From: Winogradskyella helgolandensis
GTDB taxonomy: Bacteria > Bacteroidota > Bacteroidia > Flavobacteriales > Flavobacteriaceae
Assembly (NCBI RefSeq): GCF_013404085.1
Contig: NZ_JABFHO010000001.1
Location: 3,981,501-4,045,500 of the forward strand
Length of the DNA stretch: 64,000 nucleotides
Direction: 5' to 3'
Shown: one piece after another, positions 17,398 through 26,269 of the stretch
Numbering within the stretch: position 1 is the stretch's first letter
How the letters are laid out: each line of letters opens with the position of its first letter
Notes under the pieces: model-generated
Database searches by the model: none
What the model was told of the DNA's origin: nothing
Seen by the model: only the letters and a program-made list of their open reading frames with translations
Program-made: the position numbers and the translations under genes

Positions 17398-20300
17398 TTA
17401 ATTCACAATTAGCTTTTGAACGGTTGAAGTGTTTCCTATAGTTAATTCTACAAAATACAAGCCGCTTTCTAAACTAGAAATATCTAAAATCGAAGAATTC
17501 CCTTCAAAATTAACAGGTTTCAAAATTGCTTTTCCTTGAATGTTGTAAATATTTACGCTTCCTGTTCTAAAATTAGACGATGCCAATTGAATGGTGACGT
17601 TTTCTTTTGCAGGATTAGGAAAGAGACTAAAACTAGTACTATCAAAACCATTTACAGATAAGGTTTCTACAAATTCAGTTTGAAACGTATTGGTGATAAT
17701 AGGTGCATTAAAATCGAAATAAATGGATGCTGAGTTCTCAATTACATCTCCAATAGCATACCCTGCGTTTGGTTTTATTTTAAAATACACAAAACCATTA
17801 CTACCATCTGCGTCATCTTGTTCTGCTGGTAAGTTGATATTATGAAAATTCCATTCTAAATTATTAGCTGTCCTAGTAACTACGTAATTATGGCTAGAAC
17901 GTAACATTTGAAAAGTAGAAGCATCTAATTGTGTATCTAAAACATCTTCAATTCTAACATTGATAGCTTCTGCTGTACCCACATTTTGAAAACGAATGGT
18001 GTAATACAAATATTCATCTGATGCTGCAAAATCATCAAACAAAATATCTTTTCCATGGGATTCCATTTTATCGTTAGGATCGTAAGAACCGATGACTTCT
18101 TCGGTAACAGAAGATTCATTGTTCTCTGAAACTATATCATTCGAAGACGTTGTATACGTTGCCGTGGTGGTAACTAAATCACCAAGGTTCGCAGAGGTTG
18201 CTGTTTGTAAATTTACATTCACAATTATCGTTTGTTGAGGTAATAAATTAACAAAATCGAGACTAAAACCATTTGCGTTTGTTGTGGTTAAATAATTGCT
18301 ACCTGTACTTATACTATTAATTGTTAAATCTTCATCTAAAAGATATTCTACAGTTCCTGAAGTTGCAGATATACCTAGATTTTCAAGTATTAAATAGTTA
18401 GTGTGACTGAATCCTGGTCTTGGTGTTTCTTGGTTAATAAGATGGACTGAGACATCCTCACAAGACTGGTCATTAACGATAGGGAATTCAACTGTGATAA
18501 TCTCACCTAATAGCACACTTACATCTTCAAAACTAAGTATCGAAACATCAAAGCAATCTTCGTGTTCACTATAGAAATAGTAATTGATATCATAACTATT
18601 TGTTTCATCTAAACTTGCTATTGTAAAGCTTCCAGAAGAGGAAGTAACTGTATTTATAATGCCGTCATTATTTAACTCATAGGTAAAATATCCATTGGTA
18701 AAATTGGATTCAGTTGTATCAAAAACCATATTTTCATTATCATCATAAAATGCGCTGACTTCAATAATCCCTGTATTATCACAATCTAAAAACGAAACTA
18801 CAATTTCATCTTCTGCTAGTGTTTCACAGTTATCATTATAAGCTATAACTTTGTATACACCAGACAAATTAACCTCTATTGAGCTAACATCTATTCCCGA
18901 GAATAATAATTCGCCATTATAAAACCACTCATAATTATCTGCGAAAGGTGAAGTAGCATTTAATATTACATCCTCTGCTTCATCATTACAAACATTAATA
19001 TCTGGTCCTAAAGCGATGTCAAAATCGGCAGTAAGACCACCTGCGCCTTCTTCATTTATATTAGTTTGTGTTATTGAAATAGTACCAGGATCTCCACTAT
19101 AATTTGTCACTAAAAGGATATAAAACTCACCTGCTTGCGCATTATCTATAGTAAAATTTTCTATGGAACTAGCTGAAAAACTACAATTTACAATATTACC
19201 AAAAGGATAAAAATCAGGGTTTTCTGAATCACTAGGGCAATTAGAGCATTCGGAAAAAACAATAGTTTCACATGCCATACCCAAAGAATCAAATGGTCCC
19301 CAAACTACATAATCAGCATCTAATAGAACATCATTAACATTTCTTTGTTCAATTTGCATGTTTATTAAACCAGAACTACCTATTTGAACAGCACTCCATG
19401 TTGGGTTTGGTGCATTATACAAACAGCCAATACTTCCAAAGCTTTCAACACCCGTTGTGTTATCAATTGTCAACACACCATCTATTGCACAAAACATACT
19501 TGTATTTTCGCACATAAATTCTGATGGTGTTTCTCTAATGCATAAATCAAAAGTTGTGGTCTCTGCAATATCATCTTGTGAATAAACTCTAATAAAATAG
19601 GTTTCACCAATAGTTAAATTAGAAACAATACTTGAATAACCTTGAGAACAATATATTTCTGTTAAAGCACCACATGTACCTTCATACAAAGTATGGTCTA
19701 TACTTAACGTTCCATTTGCCAAATTAACAATTGAGATGGCGTGCTCTTCGCTTGTAGCTTCAAAAGAAAACCAAACATCGTCATTTGGTATTCCCTCACA
19801 ACTATTATTTGGCAAACCAGAATCTGAAGCTAAATTTATAGTACCAGAAGTTAAAACATCACAAGATATTCCACTATTAACAGGTACAACAATCGCCGCA
19901 TCACATTCGTCATTAGAAGGAGGGCAACCTAAAACTTGAATGATTGAGCTATTGACACTACAAGTTTCATCTTGGTCATTGTCCACGGTAACAATTACAT
20001 CAACTAAAAAAGGAAAAGGACCTATTTGATACACTCCTGTTGATGTTACAGACGTTGTTTCTTCATTATTATTATTTGAAATTGTTAGTGAAGTGGCATC
20101 ACCCAAACTCGTCACATCTACATCGATTAAAAATTGATCCCCATTCTCACAATCATTAACCACTTCAAATGTCACTCCTGGATTAATACATGTAGCACAA
20201 GAAACCGTATAATTAATACCTTGTGACACACTAGAATTACTACTTTGGCAACTCCAAGAAGCATCCGAATTAATATAAAATGAAATGGAATCTCCTGTAG

Positions 20301-21431
20301 ATTGAAAGGTAAGTCCGCCGATATCACCTCCGTTTCCGTAATTTTCATCTTCTGCGGCATAACCTGGAAATGGTACACCATTAGAATCTAATACCACTAA
20401 CTCATCCCATGCAGTTTCGAATTAAAGGTTAAATTAAGTGGCGTACCATCTGCACTTGTGTAAGTAAGTATGATTGGATCTGTTGCCCCACCATCACCGT
20501 AACAGTAGTCTTGAGTAAGTGAACCATCCCCAACACAATCAATATCAAAATTAGTTTGAAGTGTTGTTGTAAATGTAAATGGTCCTGCAAAATTAGAATA
20601 TTCTTCGCCACATACCGATTGAACATAATAATCATATGCTGTGTTATTAGTTAAGTCTGTTACACTATACATTGTTTCTGTAACTCCATTAATCATGGTT
20701 CCTGTTCCTAGTGTAAAACCTGCAACACCATATTCTATATTCCAAGAAGTTGCTGTTCCTTGTTCTTCCCAGCTAATATCTGCCGAAGTAAAGTTTAAAT
20801 TATTAGCATTAAGCGCTATGGGTTCGAAACAAGTAATTAAATTCCTCACTCTAAAATTATCGACAAATACTTCTACATCTTCAATATCATCGACTTCGCC
20901 TTCTGAAGCTAATATTCCAAATTGAACAGTTTCGCCACTATAGGCCGTTAAATCAATAATAGGATGTTCACCTTCAACAGATACCTCCGAGTTTTCATCA
21001 TAAGTTAATAGCGGTATCCATGTTGTACCACCATCATTGGTTAATAACAATTGAACCGTATCATCAGATCCCAACGTACCTGCAGTGGTACTACTATCCC
21101 ATGCCATGATGCCAAAATCAAAATCTACTTGAAAAGGACCACCTGACAAATCAAACTCGGGAGAAAAAAGCCAATCACTTTTATTAGCTAAGTATAGGTT
21201 GATTCGGTAAGCACCACTAAGCCCATTATTTAAAAATCCTTCTGCCAACCAAGATCCCGATCCTATATCCATAGGTCCAGATTCAGCATCTCCACTATCT
21301 GCTTCTTCCCAACATTCATTAGGTATTACAGAAAAGTCTTCATAATAATTTGGGGTAACGATATCACATTGCGCTGAAGCAATCATCGTAAGAAATAGTG
21401 TAATAAAAAATAAAAGTAGTTTTTGTCTCAT
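17398..21431 (-). pseudogene. T9SS-secreted surface protein, paralog 2 (CUB-like type), frameshifted
   Basis: Two abutting frames (20397-21431 and 17398-20397) are one gene broken by a one-base shift near 20420. The first piece runs MRQKLLLFF (signal peptide), jelly-roll domain, FnIII, then TPLNLTFN, and derails into SKLHGMS and a stop. The second frame resumes at FETAWDELVVLDSNG. Restoring one T (AATTCG to AATTTCG) joins them as LTFN-FETAWDEL in a CUB-like domain, giving about 1344 residues against 1353 for paralog 1. The rest has PPC-like, Ig-like and SYDPNDK domains and an intact T9SS sorting domain. The GTG at 20397 is not a credible start. It may be a recent pseudogene, a phase-variable site or a sequencing error. 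Confidence 0.88.
17913..18592 (-). repeat. 680-bp near-identical block, copy B
   Basis: Partner of 13741-14420 with three mismatches; one of them changes Ile to Val in the protein just before the SYDPNDK motif. Confidence 0.92.
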
Positions 21432-21451
21432 GTTTAGTTATTTGGGTTGCC

Positions 21452-21478
21452 TAAAGATATAAGAAAATATCAATTTCT
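21452..21478 (-). promoter_or_regulatory. Promoter of cargo paralog 2
   Basis: Reverse strand TATCTTTA at 21459-21452, 20 bases before the ATG. The 27-bp segment is identical to the promoter of paralog 1. Confidence 0.6.
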
Positions 21479-21487
21479 ATTGCTAAT

Positions 21488-21518
21488 ACAAAAAAGCTTC
21501 AGAATATACCTGAAGCTT
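21488..21518 (-). terminator. Terminator of the third cargo gene
   Basis: Perfect 9-bp stem AAGCTTCAG (21494-21502) with CTGAAGCTT (21510-21518), then a T run on the reverse strand. Confidence 0.82.
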
Positions 21519-21540
21519 TAGTTAAAAACTTGTTTTCAAC

Positions 21541-23913
21541 TTAATTCACAATTAACTTCTGAACGATTGATGTGTTTCCTATAGTTAACTCTACAAAATA
21601 CAAGCCGCTTTCTAAACTTGAAATATCTAAAACCGAAGAGTTTCCTTCAAAATTAATAGGTTTCAAAATTGCTTTTCCTTGAATATTGAAGATATTGACG
21701 TTTCCAGTTTCAAAATTAGATGATGCCAATTGAATGGTGACGTTTTCTTTTGCTGGATTTGGGAACATGTTAAAGCGAGTGACATTAAATTCATTTAAAC
21801 TTAAAGCTACTGAACTTTCAAGATAATCTGGAATAGTATTGTCATTGGTATCATCGTCTGTTGGATCTCCGTTATCATTATAATCTTCGTCTATCGTTAA
21901 AATGCCATCACCATCATCGTCGTCATCTAAATAATTTTCTATCTCGTCATTATCTGTATCTACAAATTGGTGTATTGTGTTATTAGATCGTCCTAAAACA
22001 ATATTAATTTCATCTATAGTTGCAACGTTATCGCCATCATCATCACTGTCTAAATAATTCGGAATCCCATCATCATCAGTATCATCATCTTCTAAATCAC
22101 CGTTATCATTCAAATCTTCATCGCTATCAATAACACCATCTTCATCAGTATCTGTACAACTGAATTCCTCTACAATTATATGAGTAATGCTAGAACACCC
22201 AAAATCTGAAGAATATAACATAACTGCATATTCACCAGGTTCTGTTACCGTAAGTGAAGGTAGGTTTGCGCCTTGTATAGTATTCCCATTAAAATCCCAT
22301 TCAAAATAATTATCAAAACCAGACAATCCTGTTTCCAATACCAAAGTGCCGCCTGTGCAAAAGCTATAATTACTTTCCATATATATTTCTGGCAACGTAT
22401 TTACATAAATATCAAAATTAGTAAGCGCAAAGCAGCCACTTGATCCTTCAACTCTAACATAAATAGTTTGTGGATTACTTACGTTTGTAAAATTAGTTGG
22501 ATCTAATGGAGCAAAATTACCCAAGGCATCAGCTTCATTTATAAAATAAGATAGCGTAAAGGACTCTCCTGACGGATTTATTTCACCCTCGTTTAGTGTT
22601 AGATCAAAATCGGTAATTCCATCATTATCATCATCGCAAAGCATAATATCACTTGGAGTTCCCATAGCACCAAAAGGATTTGGTAAAACACGTATGGTTA
22701 ATGTGGTGTAATCAACACAACCTGTATTAATATCAGTCACTACAACAAATAAAGTTTGTGGATTAGCTCCATATCCATTTATAGAACTATTGGTATATGC
22801 TGTTGGATTTGTAATAACATTAGTCTGTGCTTGTGCATCTGCATTGGTTTCATAATAAGTTACGGACCAATCTGTATTACCATTGGTAATCTCAGCATCT
22901 TTTACAGTTAAATCGAATACAGCAATTTCATCATTCGTAGAATCATCACATAATGAAAGTGCAGTTGGAAATACAGCTACCGGTATAGGATTAACCACAA
23001 GATTTACTGTTGATAAAGATCTGCAACCTAAAAAACCATCAGCCGCTGCATCAATATCTTCTACTCTAATAATTAAAGTTTCGCCGGCAGAGTTATAAGA
23101 ATTCACTACTGAGTTAATCGCTTGGTTGGCGTCTGCAGTACTCGTGTAATAACTTATTACGAACCCGTCTCCTAGACCAAATGAAGCTGATAAGTCATCT
23201 AAATTAAAGTCTGCCGTACCATCTGTAGATGAATTATCACAAGCCATAATAGTTTGTGGGTCTATTACAGTTGCTTCTTCATACAAATTTAGAACTACAA
23301 GTTGAGAAAACGCTACAGATCCACATTGATTATAAAATGCTGCAACTTGATAAACATCAGATTGTGTAACTACAAGCGAAGAAGACGTTTCTCCAAACAT
23401 TTCAAAACCATTCCTATACCAAATAAACCCATCTGCTAATGGCGAGTTGGTTTCTATTGTGACGGAACCAAATCCACACAAGTTTGCTTCCACTGGTGTT
23501 TCAGGATCAGAATCTGTATCGCTAAAAAAAACGTCGTTACTTATTATCTCCGCTGTAAATTCTGACGTATTAATCACTACTAAGGTGAGTTCAGTAGTAG
23601 CAAAATTTCCCGTAGCATTAGCTTCTAATCGTACATATAGCGTCTGAAACCAACTAATTATATTTATGTAGGAACCGTTTATCGCATTAGTGCCGTTGGA
23701 AGCATCACTCTGCGTTTCGTGATATGTTATTGTAAAATCTATTGCACTTTGGGCTCCAAAAACTTGGGCATCTGCATAAGTTAAATCGAATAAAGCAAAA
23801 CCATCATTGTCATCATCACAAACCTGTAAAGGGTCTGGCTGATAAGCCACCTGAGCAAATGAAATTGTGTTGATTGTTAAGAATAGAAATAGGTAAAGTA
23901 GTTTTTGTTTCAT
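21541..23913 (-). CDS. T9SS-secreted protein with four repeated CDDDNDG-type modules
   Basis: A 790-residue secreted protein. Signal peptide 1-20 (MKQKLLYLF, ends SFA). Four modules of about 85 residues, each opening with C-D-acidic and FDLT, lie at about 31-113, 224-308, 320-409 and 425-505. Ig-like domains lie at about 147-208 and 512-584. An Asp-rich calcium-binding stretch like thrombospondin type 3 repeats covers 586-700 (DTDEDGVIDSDED, NYLDSDDDGD). A type A T9SS sorting domain ends it (714-790), near-identical to those of the two neighbours. It is probably a calcium-stiffened surface stalk or adhesin; the ligand is unknown. It diverges from a decayed trmH copy and has its own promoter and terminator. 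Confidence 0.9.
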   Translation of the reverse strand: MKQKLLYLFLFLTINTISFAQVAYQPDPLQVCDDDNDGFALFDLTYADAQVFGAQSAIDFTITYHETQSDASNGTNAINGSYINIISWFQTLYVRLEANATGNFATTELTLVVINTSEFTAEIISNDVFFSDTDSDPETPVEANLCGFGSVTIETNSPLADGFIWYRNGFEMFGETSSSLVVTQSDVYQVAAFYNQCGSVAFSQLVVLNLYEEATVIDPQTIMACDNSSTDGTADFNLDDLSASFGLGDGFVISYYTSTADANQAINSVVNSYNSAGETLIIRVEDIDAAADGFLGCRSLSTVNLVVNPIPVAVFPTALSLCDDSTNDEIAVFDLTVKDAEITNGNTDWSVTYYETNADAQAQTNVITNPTAYTNSSINGYGANPQTLFVVVTDINTGCVDYTTLTIRVLPNPFGAMGTPSDIMLCDDDNDGITDFDLTLNEGEINPSGESFTLSYFINEADALGNFAPLDPTNFTNVSNPQTIYVRVEGSSGCFALTNFDIYVNTLPEIYMESNYSFCTGGTLVLETGLSGFDNYFEWDFNGNTIQGANLPSLTVTEPGEYAVMLYSSDFGCSSITHIIVEEFSCTDTDEDGVIDSDEDLNDNGDLEDDDTDDDGIPNYLDSDDDGDNVATIDEINIVLGRSNNTIHQFVDTDNDEIENYLDDDDDGDGILTIDEDYNDNGDPTDDDTNDNTIPDYLESSVALSLNEFNVTRFNMFPNPAKENVTIQLASSNFETGNVNIFNIQGKAILKPINFEGNSSVLDISSLESGLYFVELTIGNTSIVQKLIVN

Positions 23914-23991
23914 AATAGGTTAAATTTGTATCTCTCAAATATAGATTAAATAATATTGTAATGAGTAAATCCATCTCTAGCGTTCAAAATC
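23912..23991. repeat. Duplicated divergent promoter core, copy 1
   Basis: Matches 25284-25363 (offset 1372) with two mismatches in 80 bases. It spans the divergent promoter region and the first 10 codons of a trmH-type gene. Confidence 0.92.
23936..23943 (-). promoter_or_regulatory. -7 box of the third cargo gene
   Basis: Reverse strand TATATTTG, a perfect TAnnTTTG, 22 bases before the ATG at 23913. It lies inside the duplicated 80-bp core. Confidence 0.6.
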
Positions 23992-24195
23992 TATTAATAA
24001 AACTGTTTATTTAGCTAAGAGAAAAAATATGACAGCGTAGAGCGTCTAGACCATTTTTAATTGAAGAAAAATGCAAATGATCATTTGTCATAAAAAGGAA
24101 TAATGAGCTGAAACAATTTTGTTTTTACTTGTTTTGCTTTAGGAAAGCAAAGGGCAATAAGTGAGTCGATATACCACTGAAATAGCATAGTCTAT
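23961..24195 (+). pseudogene. Decayed 5' fragment of the TrmH-type methyltransferase gene
   Basis: The first 10 codons (MSKSISSVQN) are identical to the intact gene at 25333; then a stop appears at codon 18. Recognisable patches continue: AATTGAAG near 24060 matches the region around 25430, and CGATATACCACTGAA near 24168 matches CGAGATACCACTGAA near 25596. About 60 bases are missing overall. No frame is open. This explains most of the 301-base gap before the next gene. Confidence 0.82.
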
Positions 24196-24214
24196 CCGTA
24201 ATAACCGTTAATTT

Positions 24215-24973
24215 TCAAAACTCTTTAATGTCTTCTTTTTTTTCATCAGAATTGTATAAAGGTTCAACATTAAAGTGTTCAGAACGTTTTCTTTTATAAT
24301 AGTCCTTATTCCTAAGTTGTTTACGCATAAATTTTGGTTTATTAAAAACTTCATAAACCTTTAAAGTATTGTTTATCCCTACTTTAGAATTAATTTCTAA
24401 TTCTATTTGATTTATTAAATTATAAATTTCATCAGCATATTTTAAACTCATGGTCCTATGCGACGCAAATTGTGTTTTACTCTCATAAACCACCCAATAC
24501 ATTTCTTTAGTCTTTAAATAAAGTTGATTAGATTTTCTTTTAGAGAATGCCAAGGAATCAATAGTATTCTTAGGAACAATTCTAATAGGATCACTTTCAA
24601 TATTAAGGCTCACAGTTTTAAGGCCATTTGCTTTCAAATCTCTTTTTTCTAAGTACATTACAATCCAATGTCTACCAATTCTGGCTTGTACAACGTAATT
24701 ACCAATAGTTAGATGTTTTAAATTAATCTTTGCATTTGTATTATGCACCTCAATAGTCTCAAAGTAATCTGTATTTAATATGTCGACTTCCTTTATCTTT
24801 TCATGTTCTGTAGCTAGTATTAAACTATCACCACTTTTATTCAGTTTTTGTACTAATTTAAATTTTCTGGCTGCAGAACTTGTATTTTTTTGAAATGTAA
24901 TACCCTGACCATAAGAAAATAGGGTTACCAACATTAATATAAATAAACTATAATCTTTAACCATTATCAACAT
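24215..24973 (-). CDS. Exported protein of unknown function
   Basis: I do not recognise this 252-residue protein. It has a signal peptide (start MLIMVKDYS; an alternative ATG three codons later gives an equally good one ending SYGQG). The mature part has a beta-rich first half (ARIGRHWIVMYLEKRD) and an alpha-helical segment (SLKYADEIYNLINQIELE), then a very basic stretch (FMRKQLRNKDYYKRKRSEH) and an acidic tail. There is no Cys lipobox and no T9SS domain, so periplasmic location is likely. It sits between the decayed trmH and decayed cargo fragments, so it either inserted at the duplication joint or was carried there. A copy of the cargo promoter lies upstream. Confidence 0.6.
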   Translation of the reverse strand: MLIMVKDYSLFILMLVTLFSYGQGITFQKNTSSAARKFKLVQKLNKSGDSLILATEHEKIKEVDILNTDYFETIEVHNTNAKINLKHLTIGNYVVQARIGRHWIVMYLEKRDLKANGLKTVSLNIESDPIRIVPKNTIDSLAFSKRKSNQLYLKTKEMYWVVYESKTQFASHRTMSLKYADEIYNLINQIELEINSKVGINNTLKVYEVFNKPKFMRKQLRNKDYYKRKRSEHFNVEPLYNSDEKKEDIKEF

Positions 24974-25129
24974 TTATTTGTGCTCACTACAATATTAATT
25001 ATATTTATGTTGAAGCGTAGTCGCTATCGGTTCAATTCTTAATGCAATGAAGTTTAAATGATCACATCAAACAGCAATTATTGTTCTTTTATTTAGGATA
25101 AAACACTCATTTAGAATTTCAACTTTGTA

Positions 25130-25290
25130 AAATTAACTCCACATCATATAGATTTAAAATCGAACATTAAAATTATCATTTTTTAGTATCCCAAACCATT
25201 AAGTCACTTTGTAGATTAGCTACCTTAACAAATGTTGTTGCTCAAATATTAAGAATTGAAAACGGTAACATAGTTTTTATTTTATAATAG
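25130..25290 (-). pseudogene. Decayed 5' end of a T9SS cargo gene
   Basis: Reading on the plus strand, the stretch near 25152-25290 aligns with the start of the cargo gene at about 23780-23918. Examples: GATTAGCTACCTTAACAAATG against GATAAGCCACCTGAGCAAATG, and TAGTTTTTATTTTATAATAGG against TAGTTTTTGTTTCATAATAGG. The ATG codon is lost. Similarity fades before about 25130. The 359-base gap holds this remnant plus the promoter copy. Confidence 0.72.
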
Positions 25291-25363
25291 GTTAAATTTG
25301 TATCTCTCAAATTTAGATTAAATAATATTGTAATGAGTAAATCCATCTCCAGCGTTCAAAATC
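25284..25363. repeat. Duplicated divergent promoter core, copy 2
   Basis: Partner of 23912-23991. Here the plus-strand side serves the intact trmH-type gene. The reverse-strand -7 box (TAAATTTG) is kept, although the cargo gene it once served is decayed. Confidence 0.92.
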
Positions 25364-26130
25364 CGTTTGTAAAACAACTTGTGCTGCTCAAAGAAAAATC
25401 GAGACAACGTAAAAAGTCTGGACAATTTTTAATTGAAGGAAAACGTGAATTATCATTAGCTATTAAAGGCGGTTATAAAATAGATACCTTATTATTTTAT
25501 CCTGAATTATTTTCGGAAAGCGAAGCTAATGCCTTATCGCAATATGAAATTGAATGCATTGAAATTTCAAAAGACGTATTTCAAAAATTAGCACATCGAG
25601 ATACCACTGAAGGTGTCATTGCTGTTGTAAATTCAAAAAAACACACACTCGAAGATTTAAAACTCACATCTAAAAACCCACTAATTTTGGTGGCAGAAGC
25701 CCCTGAGAAACCAGGAAATATTGGAGCATTATTACGTACGGCAGATGCCGCAAATGTAGATGCTGTAATTATTGCGAATCCAAAATCTGATTTATACAAC
25801 CCTAACATCATTCGTTCTAGCGTTGGTTGTGTGTTTACTACTGAAATTGCTATGGCAAGCTCGGAGGACGCTATTGCTTTTTTGAAGAAATACAATTTCA
25901 ATATTTATTCTGCCATTTTACAAGAATCCGAACCTTACTATTCACAAGATTATACGTTACCTACAGCTATAGTTGTTGGCACTGAAGCGACGGGATTAAC
26001 TGAAGAATGGAGAGCAGCTGCTACTAAAAATATCAGCATTCCTATGCAAGGAGTTATTGATTCTATGAATGTTTCTGTTGCTGCAGGAATTCTTATTTTT
26101 GAAGCGAAACGACAGCGTGATTTTAAATAA
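25333..26130 (+). CDS. TrmH/SpoU-family RNA 2'-O-methyltransferase
   Basis: A 265-residue SPOUT-class RNA methyltransferase. Residues 1-100 are the substrate-binding domain (FLIEGKRELSLAIKGG). Residues about 110-265 are the knotted catalytic domain with the three SpoU motifs: PEKPGNIGALLRTADAANVD, VVGTEATGLTEEW, and IPMQGVIDSMNVSVAAGILI. It methylates a ribose 2'-OH in rRNA or tRNA using S-adenosylmethionine; RlmB-like and TrmH-like members cannot be separated here. The start is supported by the duplicate copy, which keeps the same first 10 codons. The mRNA leader must be very short if TAatATTG (25323-25330) is the -7 box. Confidence 0.9.
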   Translation: MSKSISSVQNPFVKQLVLLKEKSRQRKKSGQFLIEGKRELSLAIKGGYKIDTLLFYPELFSESEANALSQYEIECIEISKDVFQKLAHRDTTEGVIAVVNSKKHTLEDLKLTSKNPLILVAEAPEKPGNIGALLRTADAANVDAVIIANPKSDLYNPNIIRSSVGCVFTTEIAMASSEDAIAFLKKYNFNIYSAILQESEPYYSQDYTLPTAIVVGTEATGLTEEWRAAATKNISIPMQGVIDSMNVSVAAGILIFEAKRQRDFK

Positions 26131-26172
26131 ATAAAAAACTTCAGTTGGAGTGATTTTCGAAGTCTGAGAAAA

Positions 26173-26214
26173 TTGTATCGAGAACTATTGTTACTACGAA
26201 GCTTCTCGATACAA
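26173..26214. repeat. 12-bp inverted repeat in the trmH-M48 gap
   Basis: TTGTATCGAGAA (26173-26184) and its exact complement (26203-26214) enclose 18 bases. The flanks AGTGATTTTCGAAG and CACTCGAAGTGACG look related to each other as well. No T run follows. It resembles REP-type intergenic palindromes of flavobacteria; copy number was not searched. Confidence 0.6.
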
Positions 26215-26269
26215 AATATCAAAAAGGAAATTTCACTCGAAGTGACGAAAACACACATAAACTATTAAA

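Noticed and set aside
17398..20397. A separate 999-residue gene with a GTG start at 20397
   Set aside because: The start lies in mid-domain, no signal peptide is present, and the upstream frame continues into it after a one-base shift; treated as the second part of a frameshifted gene.
21541..23913. CRISPR-like or tandem DNA repeats in the cargo genes
   Set aside because: The periodicity is at protein level (four domains of about 85 residues and Asp-rich calcium loops); no short identical DNA repeats with spacers are present.
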